DNA of 32,561 nt from Phocaeicola plebeius (GCA_004558305.1 SFDG01000026.1:1-32561), one strand, 5' to 3'; counted from the first letter of the stretch, positions 1-8,577 are shown. Notes: generated by a model not told the origin, from the sequence alone. Numbers and translations: made by a program.

Positions 1-1036
1 TCCTGACAGCATCTATATAGACCTTCTTGATACCTCAGTAAAATCGCGCTTCAAGCGGCGGCCTTCGCTCCTCTATGATACCTTGTGCGATAAAGCTCAA
101 GGAACCCTCGTAATCATTGATGAGATACCAGAAGTCCCCGAACTGCTCAACGAAGTCCACCGGCTAATGTCTGAAAAAGAGCTGGTGTTCATCCTCTGCG
201 GATCAAGTGCCCGGAAACTAAAGCGCAAAGGCTACAACACACTGGGCGGAAGAGCCTATCCTGCCTACTTGTGTCCGTTCGTAAGTGCTGAACTCCCCGA
301 CTTCGACCTGGACCATGCCCTACAATATGGAATGCTGCCACCTCACTATCTTGCCAAGAATCCCGCCCGGCGCCTCTCGGCTTACATTGATGTCTATCTG
401 AAAGAGGAGGTCAAGCAAGAAGCCTTGGTCAGAAATCTATCCGCCTTCCAACGGTTTCTGGAAGTCGCAGCCATCACGAACGGCGAAATGATTAACTACA
501 ACAATATTGCCCAGGACTGCGGAGTGAGTGCCAATACCGTTTCCGGATATTTCGATATCCTGGAGGACACGCTCATCGGCTACCGAATTCCTGCTTTTTC
601 CAAAGTGATGAAACGCCGACTGGTACAGACTCCACGCTTCTACTATTTTGATGTAGGTATCGTCAACCATCTGCTTCACCGTAAGGAACTGTTACGAGGA
701 ACGGCTGAATACGGACATGCCTTCGAGCAACTGGTGATACAGGAGATAAAGGCATGGATAACATACAACGAAAACGACGAACAACTGACCTACTGGCGCA
801 CCCAAACCGGACTGGAAGTGGATGCAGTGATAGGTGACGCACGGATTGCCATCGAAATCAAGTCTGTAGAAGAAGTGTTGCCACGTCATCTGAAAGGACT
901 GAAGGCATTTGTCGAGGACTATCCTTCGGCAAAACCAGTCATCGTCAGCCTTGACCCGTTCCACCGCTATATCGGGAATATCGAGTGTCTGCACGTCCTC
1001 GGCTTCTTCCAGCGGCTATGGGCATCGGAATTATAA
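1..1036 (+). CDS. ATP-binding protein of the AAA/DUF4143 family (5' end outside window)
   Basis: The reading frame is open from base 2 with no stop, so the gene starts upstream of the window; the first candidate start inside (TTG at 83) falls in the middle of the ATPase domain. The visible part has a Walker B motif (LVIIDEIP), then a sensor-like LVFILCGSSARKLKRKG segment typical of this family, then a DUF4143 C-terminal half that includes a winged-helix-like stretch and a nuclease-like segment (GLEVDAVIGD followed by IAIEIKS). The Walker A loop must lie upstream. About 345 residues are visible and the family is usually near 380-400. Members are abundant in gut Bacteroidales and their cellular role is not established. 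The stop overlaps that of the convergent peptidase gene by 6 bp. Confidence 0.85.
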   Translation, partial: PDSIYIDLLDTSVKSRFKRRPSLLYDTLCDKAQGTLVIIDEIPEVPELLNEVHRLMSEKELVFILCGSSARKLKRKGYNTLGGRAYPAYLCPFVSAELPDFDLDHALQYGMLPPHYLAKNPARRLSAYIDVYLKEEVKQEALVRNLSAFQRFLEVAAITNGEMINYNNIAQDCGVSANTVSGYFDILEDTLIGYRIPAFSKVMKRRLVQTPRFYYFDVGIVNHLLHRKELLRGTAEYGHAFEQLVIQEIKAWITYNENDEQLTYWRTQTGLEVDAVIGDARIAIEIKSVEEVLPRHLKGLKAFVEDYPSAKPVIVSLDPFHRYIGNIECLHVLGFFQRLWASEL

Positions 1037-2731
1037 ATTGTTTGAAGGGGAAAGAAGCTGGCGGTAACGTTCCGGCTGCTGCAGGACTTCGATGGCTTGT
1101 TCCAGCACCTTGTCATCCTTCAGCCGCTGCATGGCCGCTCCCCGCTGGTAGAAATAGCGGACGGCAATCTCCTCCTCCAGCTGGTTCCGGATGGGACGGG
1201 CGAAAAAGTCCAGGTCACGGTCCAGGTTATGGTTCAACTTCTGTTCCAGTGCCTTGAACTCCTCAGCCGCTTCCTCCATGTAGCCCTCGAACTCCGCCAT
1301 TTCCTTCAGCGACTTCAGCATCTTCTCGCTCTGGCGGTCGTAGGTAAACTTACGGCTCTTCACCAGTTCCTTGAAGGCCGCATATTCCTCGTCGGTCAGG
1401 ACAATATCGTCTACACTGTTCACCTGCGGATGCTCCAGACAGTAGCGGGTGGCATAATCGAAAATCAGGTCATCGTTCACCAAGTAATACAGGATATTCG
1501 GCAACTTCTCCCCTTTCACCTCAATGTCGGGACGGATGCCGCCCCCGTCGCGTACTTCGCGGCCGGCCGCCGTATGGAACACCGTTGTCAGGCTGTCGGG
1601 GATACGTGCCACCGAGCCGTCGGCATTCTTCTTCGCATAGTCAATGGCCTGGATGCAACGTCCGCTGGGAATATAGTATTTCGAAGTCGTCACCTTCAGC
1701 GTTCCGTCGTAAGGCAGGGCACGGGTGGTCTGCACCAGCCCCTTTCCGTACGTACGATTGCCGATTACCACCGCGCGGTCAAGGTCCTGCAGTGAACCGC
1801 TCGTAATCTCAGAAGCCGAAGCCGTACCCCCATTCACCAAGACAACAATAGGAATCTCGGTATCAATCGGCTCGTTCTTCGTAGAGAAAGACCCTTGCGC
1901 CTGCTGCAGCTTTCCCTTGGTCACCACGATTTCCTGGCCTTTCGGGACAAAGAAGTTGACGATGTCGACCGCCTCCTGCAACGAACCTCCCCCATTGTCG
2001 CGCAAGTCAATGACCAACGAAGTGGCCCCTTGCTGCTTCAGTTCGATGAACGCTTTCTTCATGTCCTTGGCACAATTATCGGTGAAGCTGGTCAGCACGA
2101 TATAGCCCACCTGGTCGCGCACAATACCATAGTACGGCACCGGATTCTGGCGGATGCTCTTACGGGTGATCTGAAACTCCATCACCGTGCTGTCGTTCAG
2201 TGTCGGACGCTGCACCTTAAGCACAAACGACGTACCCGGTTCTCCACGCAAGGCCTCACTGACCTTGCTGGAAAATTCCTGCGGCTTCATCGTGCCCCTC
2301 ACCATCTCTTTTCCACCCACCGACAGGATGACATCTCCCGCCTTCACCCCTGCCACAGCAGCAGGCATTCCTTCAATCGGTTCGATGACGGCAATGCGGT
2401 CCATCCGTTCATAGTAGCGGATGGTCGCCCCGATACCGGCATACTTGCCGGTAATCATTTCCTTCAGGCTGCCCACTTCTTCAGCCGGATAATATTCCGT
2501 ATAAGGGTCCGTCAGCGCCAACATGCCGTTAATGCCGTTTTCTATCATTTTAGGCGCATCGATGGAGTCTACATAGAACAAATCCAGTTCCTTGAAAATG
2601 GAATTCAGTATATCAAGGTTCTTCGAAATCTGGAATTTGCGGTCATCGTCATCCTTGGCAGCGGAAGCGGCATACACGGCGCATCCCATGCCGACCGCCA
2701 TCCACGCGATGAATAGTTTCTTCAGTTTCAT
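1031..2731 (-). CDS. S41-family C-terminal processing peptidase (CtpA/Prc type)
   Basis: A 566-residue periplasmic serine protease that would cleave exported proteins near their C-termini. The ATG at 2731 was chosen because it begins a clear signal peptide (MKLKKLFIAWMAVG, cleavage near VYAAS); the 11 upstream in-frame codons look like leader. A PDZ domain spans about residues 90-180 (GIGATI, then AGVKAGDVILSVGG), followed by the S41 core. The catalytic dyad is visible as Ser305 in GTASASE and Lys330 in TYGKG, 25 residues apart as is normal for the family. The C-terminal 150 residues are helical and charged. It lies 42 bp downstream of the PfkB kinase on the same strand and is probably co-transcribed. 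Family assignment is firm; the substrate is unknown. Confidence 0.93.
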   Translation of the reverse strand: MKLKKLFIAWMAVGMGCAVYAASAAKDDDDRKFQISKNLDILNSIFKELDLFYVDSIDAPKMIENGINGMLALTDPYTEYYPAEEVGSLKEMITGKYAGIGATIRYYERMDRIAVIEPIEGMPAAVAGVKAGDVILSVGGKEMVRGTMKPQEFSSKVSEALRGEPGTSFVLKVQRPTLNDSTVMEFQITRKSIRQNPVPYYGIVRDQVGYIVLTSFTDNCAKDMKKAFIELKQQGATSLVIDLRDNGGGSLQEAVDIVNFFVPKGQEIVVTKGKLQQAQGSFSTKNEPIDTEIPIVVLVNGGTASASEITSGSLQDLDRAVVIGNRTYGKGLVQTTRALPYDGTLKVTTSKYYIPSGRCIQAIDYAKKNADGSVARIPDSLTTVFHTAAGREVRDGGGIRPDIEVKGEKLPNILYYLVNDDLIFDYATRYCLEHPQVNSVDDIVLTDEEYAAFKELVKSRKFTYDRQSEKMLKSLKEMAEFEGYMEEAAEEFKALEQKLNHNLDRDLDFFARPIRNQLEEEIAVRYFYQRGAAMQRLKDDKVLEQAIEVLQQPERYRQLLSPSNNL

Positions 2732-2773
2732 GATTATTCTTCTTTTTATCAATAACGGCTGCAAATAAACACA

Positions 2774-3769
2774 TTATTTGCCAGCCGCCTGCAATACGTA
2801 TTCGATATTTAACTTTATTTGTTCCCACCGGCTCTTGGTCAATGTGGTCCCCACCACCTGAATGACATGGGTAGCCAGGATGGAAGCCATCTCCACACAT
2901 TTCTCCAGCGAATAGCCGCAGGACAATCCGTACAGGAAACCCGCCGCATAGAAGTCGCCCGCCCCGGTCGTATCGACCACCTTCGGCAAGCTGCAGGGCA
3001 ATACCTGGATGACCTCGGTTCCTTTCTTCACCAAAGAACCTTTCTGTCCGGCCTTGACCACCGCCACACTGCATTTGGCTCCGATGGCTTCCAAGGCTTC
3101 CAAAGGCTCCAGTCCCGTAAAGGCGCGTGCTTCTCGTTCGTTGGCAAAGACAATATCAACGTACTTGGTCACGAGTGCATCAAAGTATTCCCGCTCCTGC
3201 TCCACCAGGTTATAGCTGGCCAGGTCGAGACATACCTGCAACCCTTCCTGCCGGGCCATCTGCATGGCCCGCTCAATGAGCTGATGATCCTGTACCAGAT
3301 ACCCTTCTATATAAAGGTAAGCGTAACCGGCAAACCTGTCGGGAGTGAGGTCGGCAGCGGTCAGGGTAGCCGCCGCCCCCAGGTAAGTGCCGAAGGTACG
3401 TTCCCCGTCCTTCGAAACGAACGTAGAGGCAATGCCCGAAGGAGCCTCATCCTTCAGCAGACACACCTCTACCCCTGCCTTCTGCAGACTTTTCTCAAAA
3501 AAGGCACCCGACGCATCGTCTCCTGTCTTGCCGAAAAACTTCACCGGGACTCCCAGATGTGCCAGTGCCAGCATGGTGTTGGAGGCGCATCCTCCCGTAG
3601 AGCGGACGGACTTCATCCCTTCGGTACGTCGGCGGATGGTGTCGAACCGCTCTGCATCGACCAGTTGCATACTACCCTTGGGCAATTGCAGTTCTTCGAG
3701 CAGGACATCATCGTCCATTTTCACCAACGCATCGACCAGCGCATTCCCCATTCCTATTATTTTATCCAT
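2774..3769 (-). CDS. PfkB/ribokinase-family carbohydrate or nucleoside kinase (adenosine-kinase-like)
   Basis: A 331-residue cytoplasmic kinase. The start was taken at ATG 3769 (MDKIIGMGNALVD), the conserved beginning of the fold; 13 upstream codons are probably 5' leader. PfkB signature 1 lies near residues 58-80 (TGGCASNTMLALAHLG), and signature 2 is DTTGAGD at 266-272, with Asp272 as the expected catalytic base and the GAG forming the anion hole. Length and N-terminal sequence fit the adenosine kinase/sugar kinase branch, but the phosphate acceptor cannot be read from motifs alone. It is the first gene of a two-gene unit with the S41 peptidase. A -7 element (TATCTTTG, minus strand, 3795 to 3788) sits only about 19 bp before the start codon, implying a very short leader. 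Confidence 0.88.
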   Translation of the reverse strand: MDKIIGMGNALVDALVKMDDDVLLEELQLPKGSMQLVDAERFDTIRRRTEGMKSVRSTGGCASNTMLALAHLGVPVKFFGKTGDDASGAFFEKSLQKAGVEVCLLKDEAPSGIASTFVSKDGERTFGTYLGAAATLTAADLTPDRFAGYAYLYIEGYLVQDHQLIERAMQMARQEGLQVCLDLASYNLVEQEREYFDALVTKYVDIVFANEREARAFTGLEPLEALEAIGAKCSVAVVKAGQKGSLVKKGTEVIQVLPCSLPKVVDTTGAGDFYAAGFLYGLSCGYSLEKCVEMASILATHVIQVVGTTLTKSRWEQIKLNIEYVLQAAGK

Positions 3770-3787
3770 GACTACATATTTTTTTTG

Positions 3788-3795
3788 CAAAGATA
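3788..3795 (-). promoter_or_regulatory. Bacteroidetes -7 element for the PfkB kinase
   Basis: Read on the minus strand this is TATCTTTG, a perfect TAnnTTTG match. No good TTG is present 20 bp upstream, so the -33 box is weak. It lies just beside the divergent tRNA-Asn promoter. Confidence 0.55.
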
Positions 3796-3826
3796 TTGCA
3801 TATTTCAAAATATCCCACTATCTTTG
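3796..3826 (+). promoter_or_regulatory. Promoter of the tRNA-Asn array
   Basis: TTG at 3796-3798, a 20-bp spacer, then TATCTTTG at 3819-3826: an exact Bacteroidetes -33/-7 pair. The expected transcription start is about 15-20 bp before the first tRNA-Asn. Confidence 0.8.
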
Positions 3827-3848
3827 CACCGCAATTAAGAAAAAACCT

Positions 3849-3922
3849 TCTTCGTTAGCTCAGTCGGTTAGAGCATCTGACTGTTAATCAGAGGGTCCTT
3901 GGTTCAAGTCCAAGACGAAGAG
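3849..3922 (+). tRNA. tRNA-Asn (GTT), copy 1
   Basis: A full 74-nt cloverleaf. The acceptor stem TCTTCGT pairs with ACGAAGA, the D-stem is GCTC/GAGC, the anticodon stem TCTGA/TCAGA encloses loop CTGTTAA (anticodon GTT), and the T-stem is CTTGG/CCAAG with loop TTCAAGT. The 3' CCA is not encoded. It is the first of three tandem copies. Confidence 0.97.
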
Positions 3923-3944
3923 CGAATTCCGACAATAATTGCAT

Positions 3945-4018
3945 TCTTCAGTAGCTCAGTCGGTTAGAGCATCTGACTGTTAATCAGAGGGTCGTTGGTT
4001 CAAGTCCAACCTGAAGAG
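3945..4018 (+). tRNA. tRNA-Asn (GTT), copy 2, sequence variant
   Basis: A 74-nt cloverleaf with anticodon GTT. It differs from copies 1 and 3 by compensated changes: acceptor stem TCTTCAG/CTGAAGA and T-stem GTTGG/CCAAC. Both stems remain fully paired, so it should be functional. CCA is not encoded. Confidence 0.96.
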
Positions 4019-4024
4019 CCAAAT

Positions 4025-4098
4025 TCTTCGTTAGCTCAGTCGGTTAGAGCATCTGACTGTTAATCAGAGGGTCCTTGGTTCAAGTCCAAGACGAAGAG
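4025..4098 (+). tRNA. tRNA-Asn (GTT), copy 3
   Basis: Identical in the 74-nt body to copy 1, with anticodon GTT. It is followed by a stretch (to 4113) that matches only the left arm of a terminator hairpin whose intact version is at 11641-11678, after the truncated tRNA copy. Copy 3 therefore seems to have lost its own terminator. Confidence 0.97.
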
Positions 4099-4113
4099 CA
4101 GAAAGTCCGTTTC
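4032..4113 (+). repeat. Left copy of the long direct repeat bounding the accessory block (candidate att site)
   Basis: From the TAGCTCAGTCGG of tRNA-Asn copy 3 through its 3' end and on to AAGTCCGTTTC, this matches 11572-11655 with only a handful of substitutions and a two-base length difference in the A-run. Similarity stops abruptly after GTTTC on the right. Because it runs past the tRNA into terminator sequence, it is more than ordinary tRNA paralogy. Confidence 0.75.
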
Positions 4114-4123
4114 GGCATTCTCC

Positions 4124-5389
4124 CTACTCGTTCCTTTCCGTCCACTGCTCGGCCAGAAATTCAGCGGTGGCATATTTCCATCCGTGAGGGCCGTATTTCC
4201 CCAGTGCCCGCCGCGCAATCATCTTGTCGGGGTTCTCCTGGGCAGTGTTCACCGGATCACCGTAAGGCGTAGGTATCATGGACGAGATGGAGTATTCCCA
4301 ACTCTTGTCGGGCAGGATATTGCGGTACATGGTGACGATACAGTCGCCGATGGCGTTGCCTTCCACCGACTTCCGCTCCCTGTCCCAGACCACCAACTGC
4401 CAGTGGCCGCCTTTCGCCTTTTCCGCCTCTACCTTACTGCGCACCGCCTCTAAGTCCTGATTCTGCTTCATGCAGACCACGAACGTGCATGCTTCTCCGT
4501 CGGGTACGGCAGCCTGCTCGTCATAGACAGAATAGTAGGAATGCGTGTCGCGGGCAGAGCCGAAGCAGATGGACCAATAGCGGGCATGCGCCGTCTTGTA
4601 TTCCTCAACGGTCTTGGGAATCGTAACAGGAACGAAGCTGAACACCAGCACCTGATCGTCCTTCAGGATGGTGCGGGCGAAAAGATAGTCTGTCGAGTTG
4701 TTCGGATAGTACGCCCCACGGGTAGCGAGGAAGAACGGCATCTCGTCCCGTTCGTCCGACCACAGATGGCTGTACGACACATCGAACGAAGTGACATTCG
4801 AGTTCATGCGGATCGGGGCGGCCACCTCCTCCATTGTGTGGATATCAACCGCTTCGATGGACGGCAGCTCCACACCGCCGTATTCATCTACACCGAGGTA
4901 CTCACGAACGACAATGGTGGCCCGTTTCACTCCCTCCTTGACCCGGCACACATTCGGTGATCCCAGCCGGCGCACCTGGCCGTCATCCATAGCAGACGGG
5001 GCAATGTACACCGTAAAGCTGCCCTGGTCCAGTGAAGTGACGACGAAAGGATTGACACTGCCGTCGTCGGGGACTATCTCATTGTCGGCAAAGCCTCCGA
5101 TGGCTTCTCCTTTCTCGTCGTCGTACAGGCTGAAGCTGAAGAAGCGGGCTTTCGGAAAGGCACCCTTGATGCGGAGAACCAAATCGGGATGATCCTCCGT
5201 GCTCCATGTATATTCCCAGTAGTTGACATACAGGTCGGGGTAGGCAAAAATAGTACCGTCGCCTCCTACCAGTGTCTTTCCCCACTGCTCTTTCGGGGAA
5301 GGATTGACTATCTCGACACGGTCGTCATTGTCCGAGCATCCGGTCACGACCAGCAAAAGGGTCATCGCAAAATAAAGAAGATGTTTCAT
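4124..5389 (-). CDS. Hypothetical lipoprotein, 421 aa
   Basis: The product starts with a lipoprotein signal peptide (MKHLLYFAMTLLLVVTGC, lipid-modified Cys18), so it is expected to be membrane-anchored outside the cytoplasm. The mature part is rich in aromatic and beta-strand-like sequence, with two similar segments: ARFFSFSLYDDEKG near residue 80 and RYWSICFGSARD with YYSVYDE near residue 290. That internal echo, and the wording of the segments, faintly resembles DUF1214/DUF1254-type beta-sandwich proteins, but I do not claim membership. It follows the beta-propeller lipoprotein gene by 70 bp on the same strand and is probably co-transcribed with it. Its 3' end faces tRNA-Asn copy 3, only 25 bp away and tail to tail, next to the left repeat. 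Function is unknown. Confidence 0.8.
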   Translation of the reverse strand: MKHLLYFAMTLLLVVTGCSDNDDRVEIVNPSPKEQWGKTLVGGDGTIFAYPDLYVNYWEYTWSTEDHPDLVLRIKGAFPKARFFSFSLYDDEKGEAIGGFADNEIVPDDGSVNPFVVTSLDQGSFTVYIAPSAMDDGQVRRLGSPNVCRVKEGVKRATIVVREYLGVDEYGGVELPSIEAVDIHTMEEVAAPIRMNSNVTSFDVSYSHLWSDERDEMPFFLATRGAYYPNNSTDYLFARTILKDDQVLVFSFVPVTIPKTVEEYKTAHARYWSICFGSARDTHSYYSVYDEQAAVPDGEACTFVVCMKQNQDLEAVRSKVEAEKAKGGHWQLVVWDRERKSVEGNAIGDCIVTMYRNILPDKSWEYSISSMIPTPYGDPVNTAQENPDKMIARRALGKYGPHGWKYATAEFLAEQWTERNE

Positions 5390-5459
5390 AATGGTATAAA
5401 GTGGTTCATTAATGAGTGATACAATGTGGGTGAATACTTTCCAGACCGTCTGTCTGTAT

Positions 5460-7097
5460 TTACTTTAGGTGCACCCGGTAAGGGCCGCTCACCGAATTGA
5501 ACAGCAAGTCTCCGTTCTCCAGATACTGGAGGATGGCATAGGTGCCGTTGCCACGGCTGGTGTCACCGAAGATGACCCGATGGCGGACAGCCCCCGTATT
5601 CCAGTCCAGTCCCGTCACCTCCCATCCGTCGGCGGCACTGTAGCCGTTGACAAAGACCATCTCCGAGGCCGTGCTGACTGCAGGAATCATGCTGGGCGAA
5701 CTGATGTCCCCCCTGGCCCACACCGTCTCCCAACAGTTGGAAGCGGTGTCCCACCGCAGGCGTTCCACCCCACGCGGTGTTTCAATCAGCGGACCGATGG
5801 CCAGCACATCCACCACCTTGTCGCCCGTCGTCGGCGCACCGGTCAGGACATTGTTGACCACAAACGCCCCGTAGCCCGCACATACGACCGACTGTTCCGA
5901 CTGCACCCACTCCGTCTCTTTCGGCAAGCCGCAGGTCACCTCATACACGTCGGCCACCCGCGGATTTCCCGGCACCACTTCCCGTGCATCTGCCGGAATG
6001 CCGTCGCGCCAGAACGCCACAATCTTCATCCGCCGTGCGCCGTCCGTAATGACCACCAACCGGTCTTCGTCGTCGCCGAAGCCCATGAGAGTGGGCGTAG
6101 AGCCGGTACCAGTGCCCATCTTGATGGAAGGTGCATTGGGACCACCGTCATAGCTGGCACTCCATGCCCCGTCTGCCTCGTCCGTGCTGAGCCGCCTGTT
6201 CTTCCATACGATTTTCTGCATTCGCCCATCACCGTTCTCCTGCTGGCTGTTGCTGGCCACGTAGATGCCATTCTGCTCATCGACAGCCACCGAGTTGGTC
6301 AGCACCTGTCCGTCCGGCAAGGGGCAAGTGTCGATGACTCCGGTCAGCTCGCGATCGACAATCACGATTCCCCGGTTGTACCCCACTACCAGGTAGCCGT
6401 CGTAGGTCATGACCACCCCTACCAGCGTCTTGGCTCCCACCACGCTGCCACTGATGTCGAGCTGCCGGTCGAGCACGATGCCTTTCTCCGGATGCGAGGC
6501 ATCGGCCAGCCGGTAGCGGGCGATGCTGGTCCCGATATTGGTATAGGCATAGTTGTCCTTGTCGCACAGCACATAGTTGCCGCTGGCGATGGCGAACATC
6601 GGGTTCTGGCCCAGGAAAGGAACGATGGCATTGTAGAGTTCCTGTGTCGAGGCATACTTCGCCGAGAGCTGACGCAGCTGATCCTCGGTCTTCATGGTGC
6701 CCGAAGGCAGTCCCGCTTCGCCCAGTTTCGTAAATGCCCCGTCCGCCGTCCGGTAGTACGACACACGGTCGCTGCTCATGCCCCACATATAACCGTCTGC
6801 CGCTGCCGACAGCGTCATCAGGTTCACCGGACCGCTCCATCCCCCTTCGCACGCATCCGGGTCGGCGTAAAAGGTTCCGTCCGCCACCTTATAAGGAAAG
6901 GCGTCTGTCTGTGCGGAGTTGAAATGAGTAATGCTGTAATGCTCTTGCGCCAGGAAAGGATTCCGCCGCGGGAGGTTCACCTGACCGAGCGGCTGCTGTC
7001 CGCCGCTGTCGCTGCCCGGCTCATGGTCCGAACAGGCCATGAATGGTACACATACCAGTGCCCAAACAAAGTGATTGAATAGTTTCATCTTGTCCAT
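5460..7097 (-). CDS. Beta-propeller-like lipoprotein, 545 aa, function unknown
   Basis: ATG 7097 (MDKMKLFNHF) or ATG 7088 (MKLFNHF) are both plausible starts; either gives a lipoprotein signal peptide ending in FMAC. A longer in-frame extension upstream lacks signal-peptide character. After a Gly/Ser-rich linker, the mature protein contains repeated strand-turn units such as DGYLVVGYNRGIVIVDRELT, NGIYVASNS and DRLVVITDGARRMKI, which look like blades of a PQQ/SMP-30-like propeller. There is no clear catalytic motif. Together with the downstream lipoprotein it forms a small exported pair, placed behind a membrane-anchored AraC-type regulator, so it may be a regulated surface or periplasmic binding protein. 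That role is inference from context. Confidence 0.78.
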   Translation of the reverse strand: MDKMKLFNHFVWALVCVPFMACSDHEPGSDSGGQQPLGQVNLPRRNPFLAQEHYSITHFNSAQTDAFPYKVADGTFYADPDACEGGWSGPVNLMTLSAAADGYMWGMSSDRVSYYRTADGAFTKLGEAGLPSGTMKTEDQLRQLSAKYASTQELYNAIVPFLGQNPMFAIASGNYVLCDKDNYAYTNIGTSIARYRLADASHPEKGIVLDRQLDISGSVVGAKTLVGVVMTYDGYLVVGYNRGIVIVDRELTGVIDTCPLPDGQVLTNSVAVDEQNGIYVASNSQQENGDGRMQKIVWKNRRLSTDEADGAWSASYDGGPNAPSIKMGTGTGSTPTLMGFGDDEDRLVVITDGARRMKIVAFWRDGIPADAREVVPGNPRVADVYEVTCGLPKETEWVQSEQSVVCAGYGAFVVNNVLTGAPTTGDKVVDVLAIGPLIETPRGVERLRWDTASNCWETVWARGDISSPSMIPAVSTASEMVFVNGYSAADGWEVTGLDWNTGAVRHRVIFGDTSRGNGTYAILQYLENGDLLFNSVSGPYRVHLK

Positions 7098-7235
7098 AGT
7101 TACATTCAAAAGGTTTCTGCAAAGAAAGCAGATCGCTGCGGAAACGGCGTGACAACCAGACAAGAGTTAGCGACAAAAAGGCAAGAAAGCAAGACAATCC
7201 GACAAAATAGGTACAAAACTGACAATTTCGTCTCA

Positions 7236-7270
7236 CGTTCCGGCACAGAACGGCTGTCCATGCCGGAACG
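7236..7270 (-). promoter_or_regulatory. 10-bp perfect inverted repeat between regulator and lipoprotein genes
   Basis: Arms CGTTCCGGCA (7236-7245) and TGCCGGAACG (7261-7270) are separated by 15 bp, just past the stop of the AraC-type gene. No U-run follows on the minus strand, so it is either a weak terminator or an operator for the lipoprotein pair. Confidence 0.5.
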
Positions 7271-7277
7271 TCCGTCT

Positions 7278-8402
7278 TCAGGACTTGCCTTCGGCATACA
7301 ACTTCCGGACCCGGCTGAACGTCCTCACCGTCCCGAAGCCGCTGTTCACCGCCACCTCCAGCTGGCTGGCATCGGGATGCTCCTCCCGATAGCGCATGGC
7401 GTGCTCGATGCGCAGTGCATTGACGAAATCATAGAACGAAGTAAACCGCTCGCGGAAGACAATGGACAGATAGGTGCGGTTCGTACCTAACCGCCGCGCC
7501 AGGTCCTGCTTGTTGAAGTTAGGATCCAGGTAGAGTTTCTCGCCCACCACGGCCTTGCGTATCTTCTCCTCCAACTGCCCCATCAGCACTTCCGACAGTT
7601 CGCGCGGCCGCTCCACCGTCTCGCGGCCATATACCTCCAGCACTTCCTCCCCCTCTGCCTGCGACTGATCCACCGTCTGCTCTATCGAGTCCTCAATGGT
7701 GCGGCACTCCGTGCGGTGCGAAGGCAGGATGTACAGCAGCAGCCAGACACCCACGCCCGACAAGACGATGTTGAACACGGCATACACCTCCCGGCTGTCC
7801 GTCAGGAACACACCCATGGCCAGCAGCCAGAAAATCAGCGGAACGAAGGCGATGCTCCGGGCAAAATGGACCGGGAAGTCCTCCTCGTTGGAGAACTCGC
7901 CGTGCTGGTAGTCGAAGACACGGCGAGCCAGCCATCGGGTGACATACATCAGATGTACCGTAACGAAGAAGGAAGAAAGCACCATGAGGCCGATGACCCA
8001 ACTGCGCCATGGCACCAGCCTGCCCCCTCCCCCGCAGGCAAAGACGAACAGCACCAGCAGTGCCAGCCCGGGCAGACAGCCCACCAGCAGGAAATTCATC
8101 CACCAGTATTTCACCTTGCAGGAGAAATAGCTCCTGAATGCCACGGCACCGAACGAGGGGATGTAAACGATGAAGAAACACCGGACGAACAGCCATGTGT
8201 CCGGACTCTCCGGGTGTATCAGGTAAGGGAACAGCAACAATATGGCGAGAAAGTAGCACGTCACATACTTGCGCGACGGATAGAAATAATCCGCCTTCCT
8301 GCTATAGGGATGACACAGATGAAACCAGCGGATGATGCCGCAAACGGCAGCCGTCACCATCAGTATCAGACAGGCAGAATAGTAAAATAATGAAGTCTCC
8401 AT
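7278..8402 (-). CDS. Membrane-anchored AraC-family transcriptional regulator
   Basis: A 374-residue protein. ATG 8402 (METSLFYYSACLILMV) was chosen because it opens directly into the first membrane helix; the frame continues upstream but reads through probable promoter sequence. About six hydrophobic segments occupy residues 1-210 (for example LLVGCLPGLALLVLFVFACG). A charged linker follows, then a C-terminal AraC/HTH_18 domain from about residue 285, with LDPNFNKQDLARRLGTNRTY as helix-turn-helix 1 and a final SGFGTVRTFSRVRK helix. The family is common in Bacteroidales, where a multi-TM sensor is fused to the DNA-binding domain. The two lipoprotein genes 180 bp downstream are the likely targets. 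A -7 match lies just upstream (8433-8426). Confidence 0.85.
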   Translation of the reverse strand: METSLFYYSACLILMVTAAVCGIIRWFHLCHPYSRKADYFYPSRKYVTCYFLAILLLFPYLIHPESPDTWLFVRCFFIVYIPSFGAVAFRSYFSCKVKYWWMNFLLVGCLPGLALLVLFVFACGGGGRLVPWRSWVIGLMVLSSFFVTVHLMYVTRWLARRVFDYQHGEFSNEEDFPVHFARSIAFVPLIFWLLAMGVFLTDSREVYAVFNIVLSGVGVWLLLYILPSHRTECRTIEDSIEQTVDQSQAEGEEVLEVYGRETVERPRELSEVLMGQLEEKIRKAVVGEKLYLDPNFNKQDLARRLGTNRTYLSIVFRERFTSFYDFVNALRIEHAMRYREEHPDASQLEVAVNSGFGTVRTFSRVRKLYAEGKS

Positions 8403-8425
8403 AATTTCACAGTCTATTTTGCCAG

Positions 8426-8433
8426 CAAACATA
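8426..8433 (-). promoter_or_regulatory. -7 element for the AraC-type regulator
   Basis: Reads TATGTTTG on the minus strand (TAnnTTTG), 23 bp before the chosen start. A TTG appears at 8460-8458, but the spacer is 24 bp, longer than usual. Confidence 0.45.
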
Positions 8434-8519
8434 CAAAAAATATTCCGATGATGGGTGCAATCCGCATCAAAAAGTCCCCTCTTCCCGCTGCCCGTTCCGG
8501 CAAAAAGAGCCTCCAAAGC

Positions 8520-8550
8520 TTGGAGATGTAAAGGAAAACCAATAACTTTA
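8520..8550 (+). promoter_or_regulatory. Promoter of the AAA-ATPase/PD-(D/E)XK gene
   Basis: TTG at 8520-8522, a 20-bp spacer and TAACTTTA at 8543-8550 (one mismatch to TAnnTTTG). It supports translation starting at 8578 rather than at the upstream in-frame start. Confidence 0.6.
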
Positions 8551-8577
8551 CCGACTGATTTCAAAAGCACCGCCATC

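Noticed and set aside
5469..7082. 537-codon plus-strand frame opposite the propeller lipoprotein
   Set aside because: His/Arg/Pro-rich shadow translation with no domain; the minus-strand frame has a signal peptide and lipobox.
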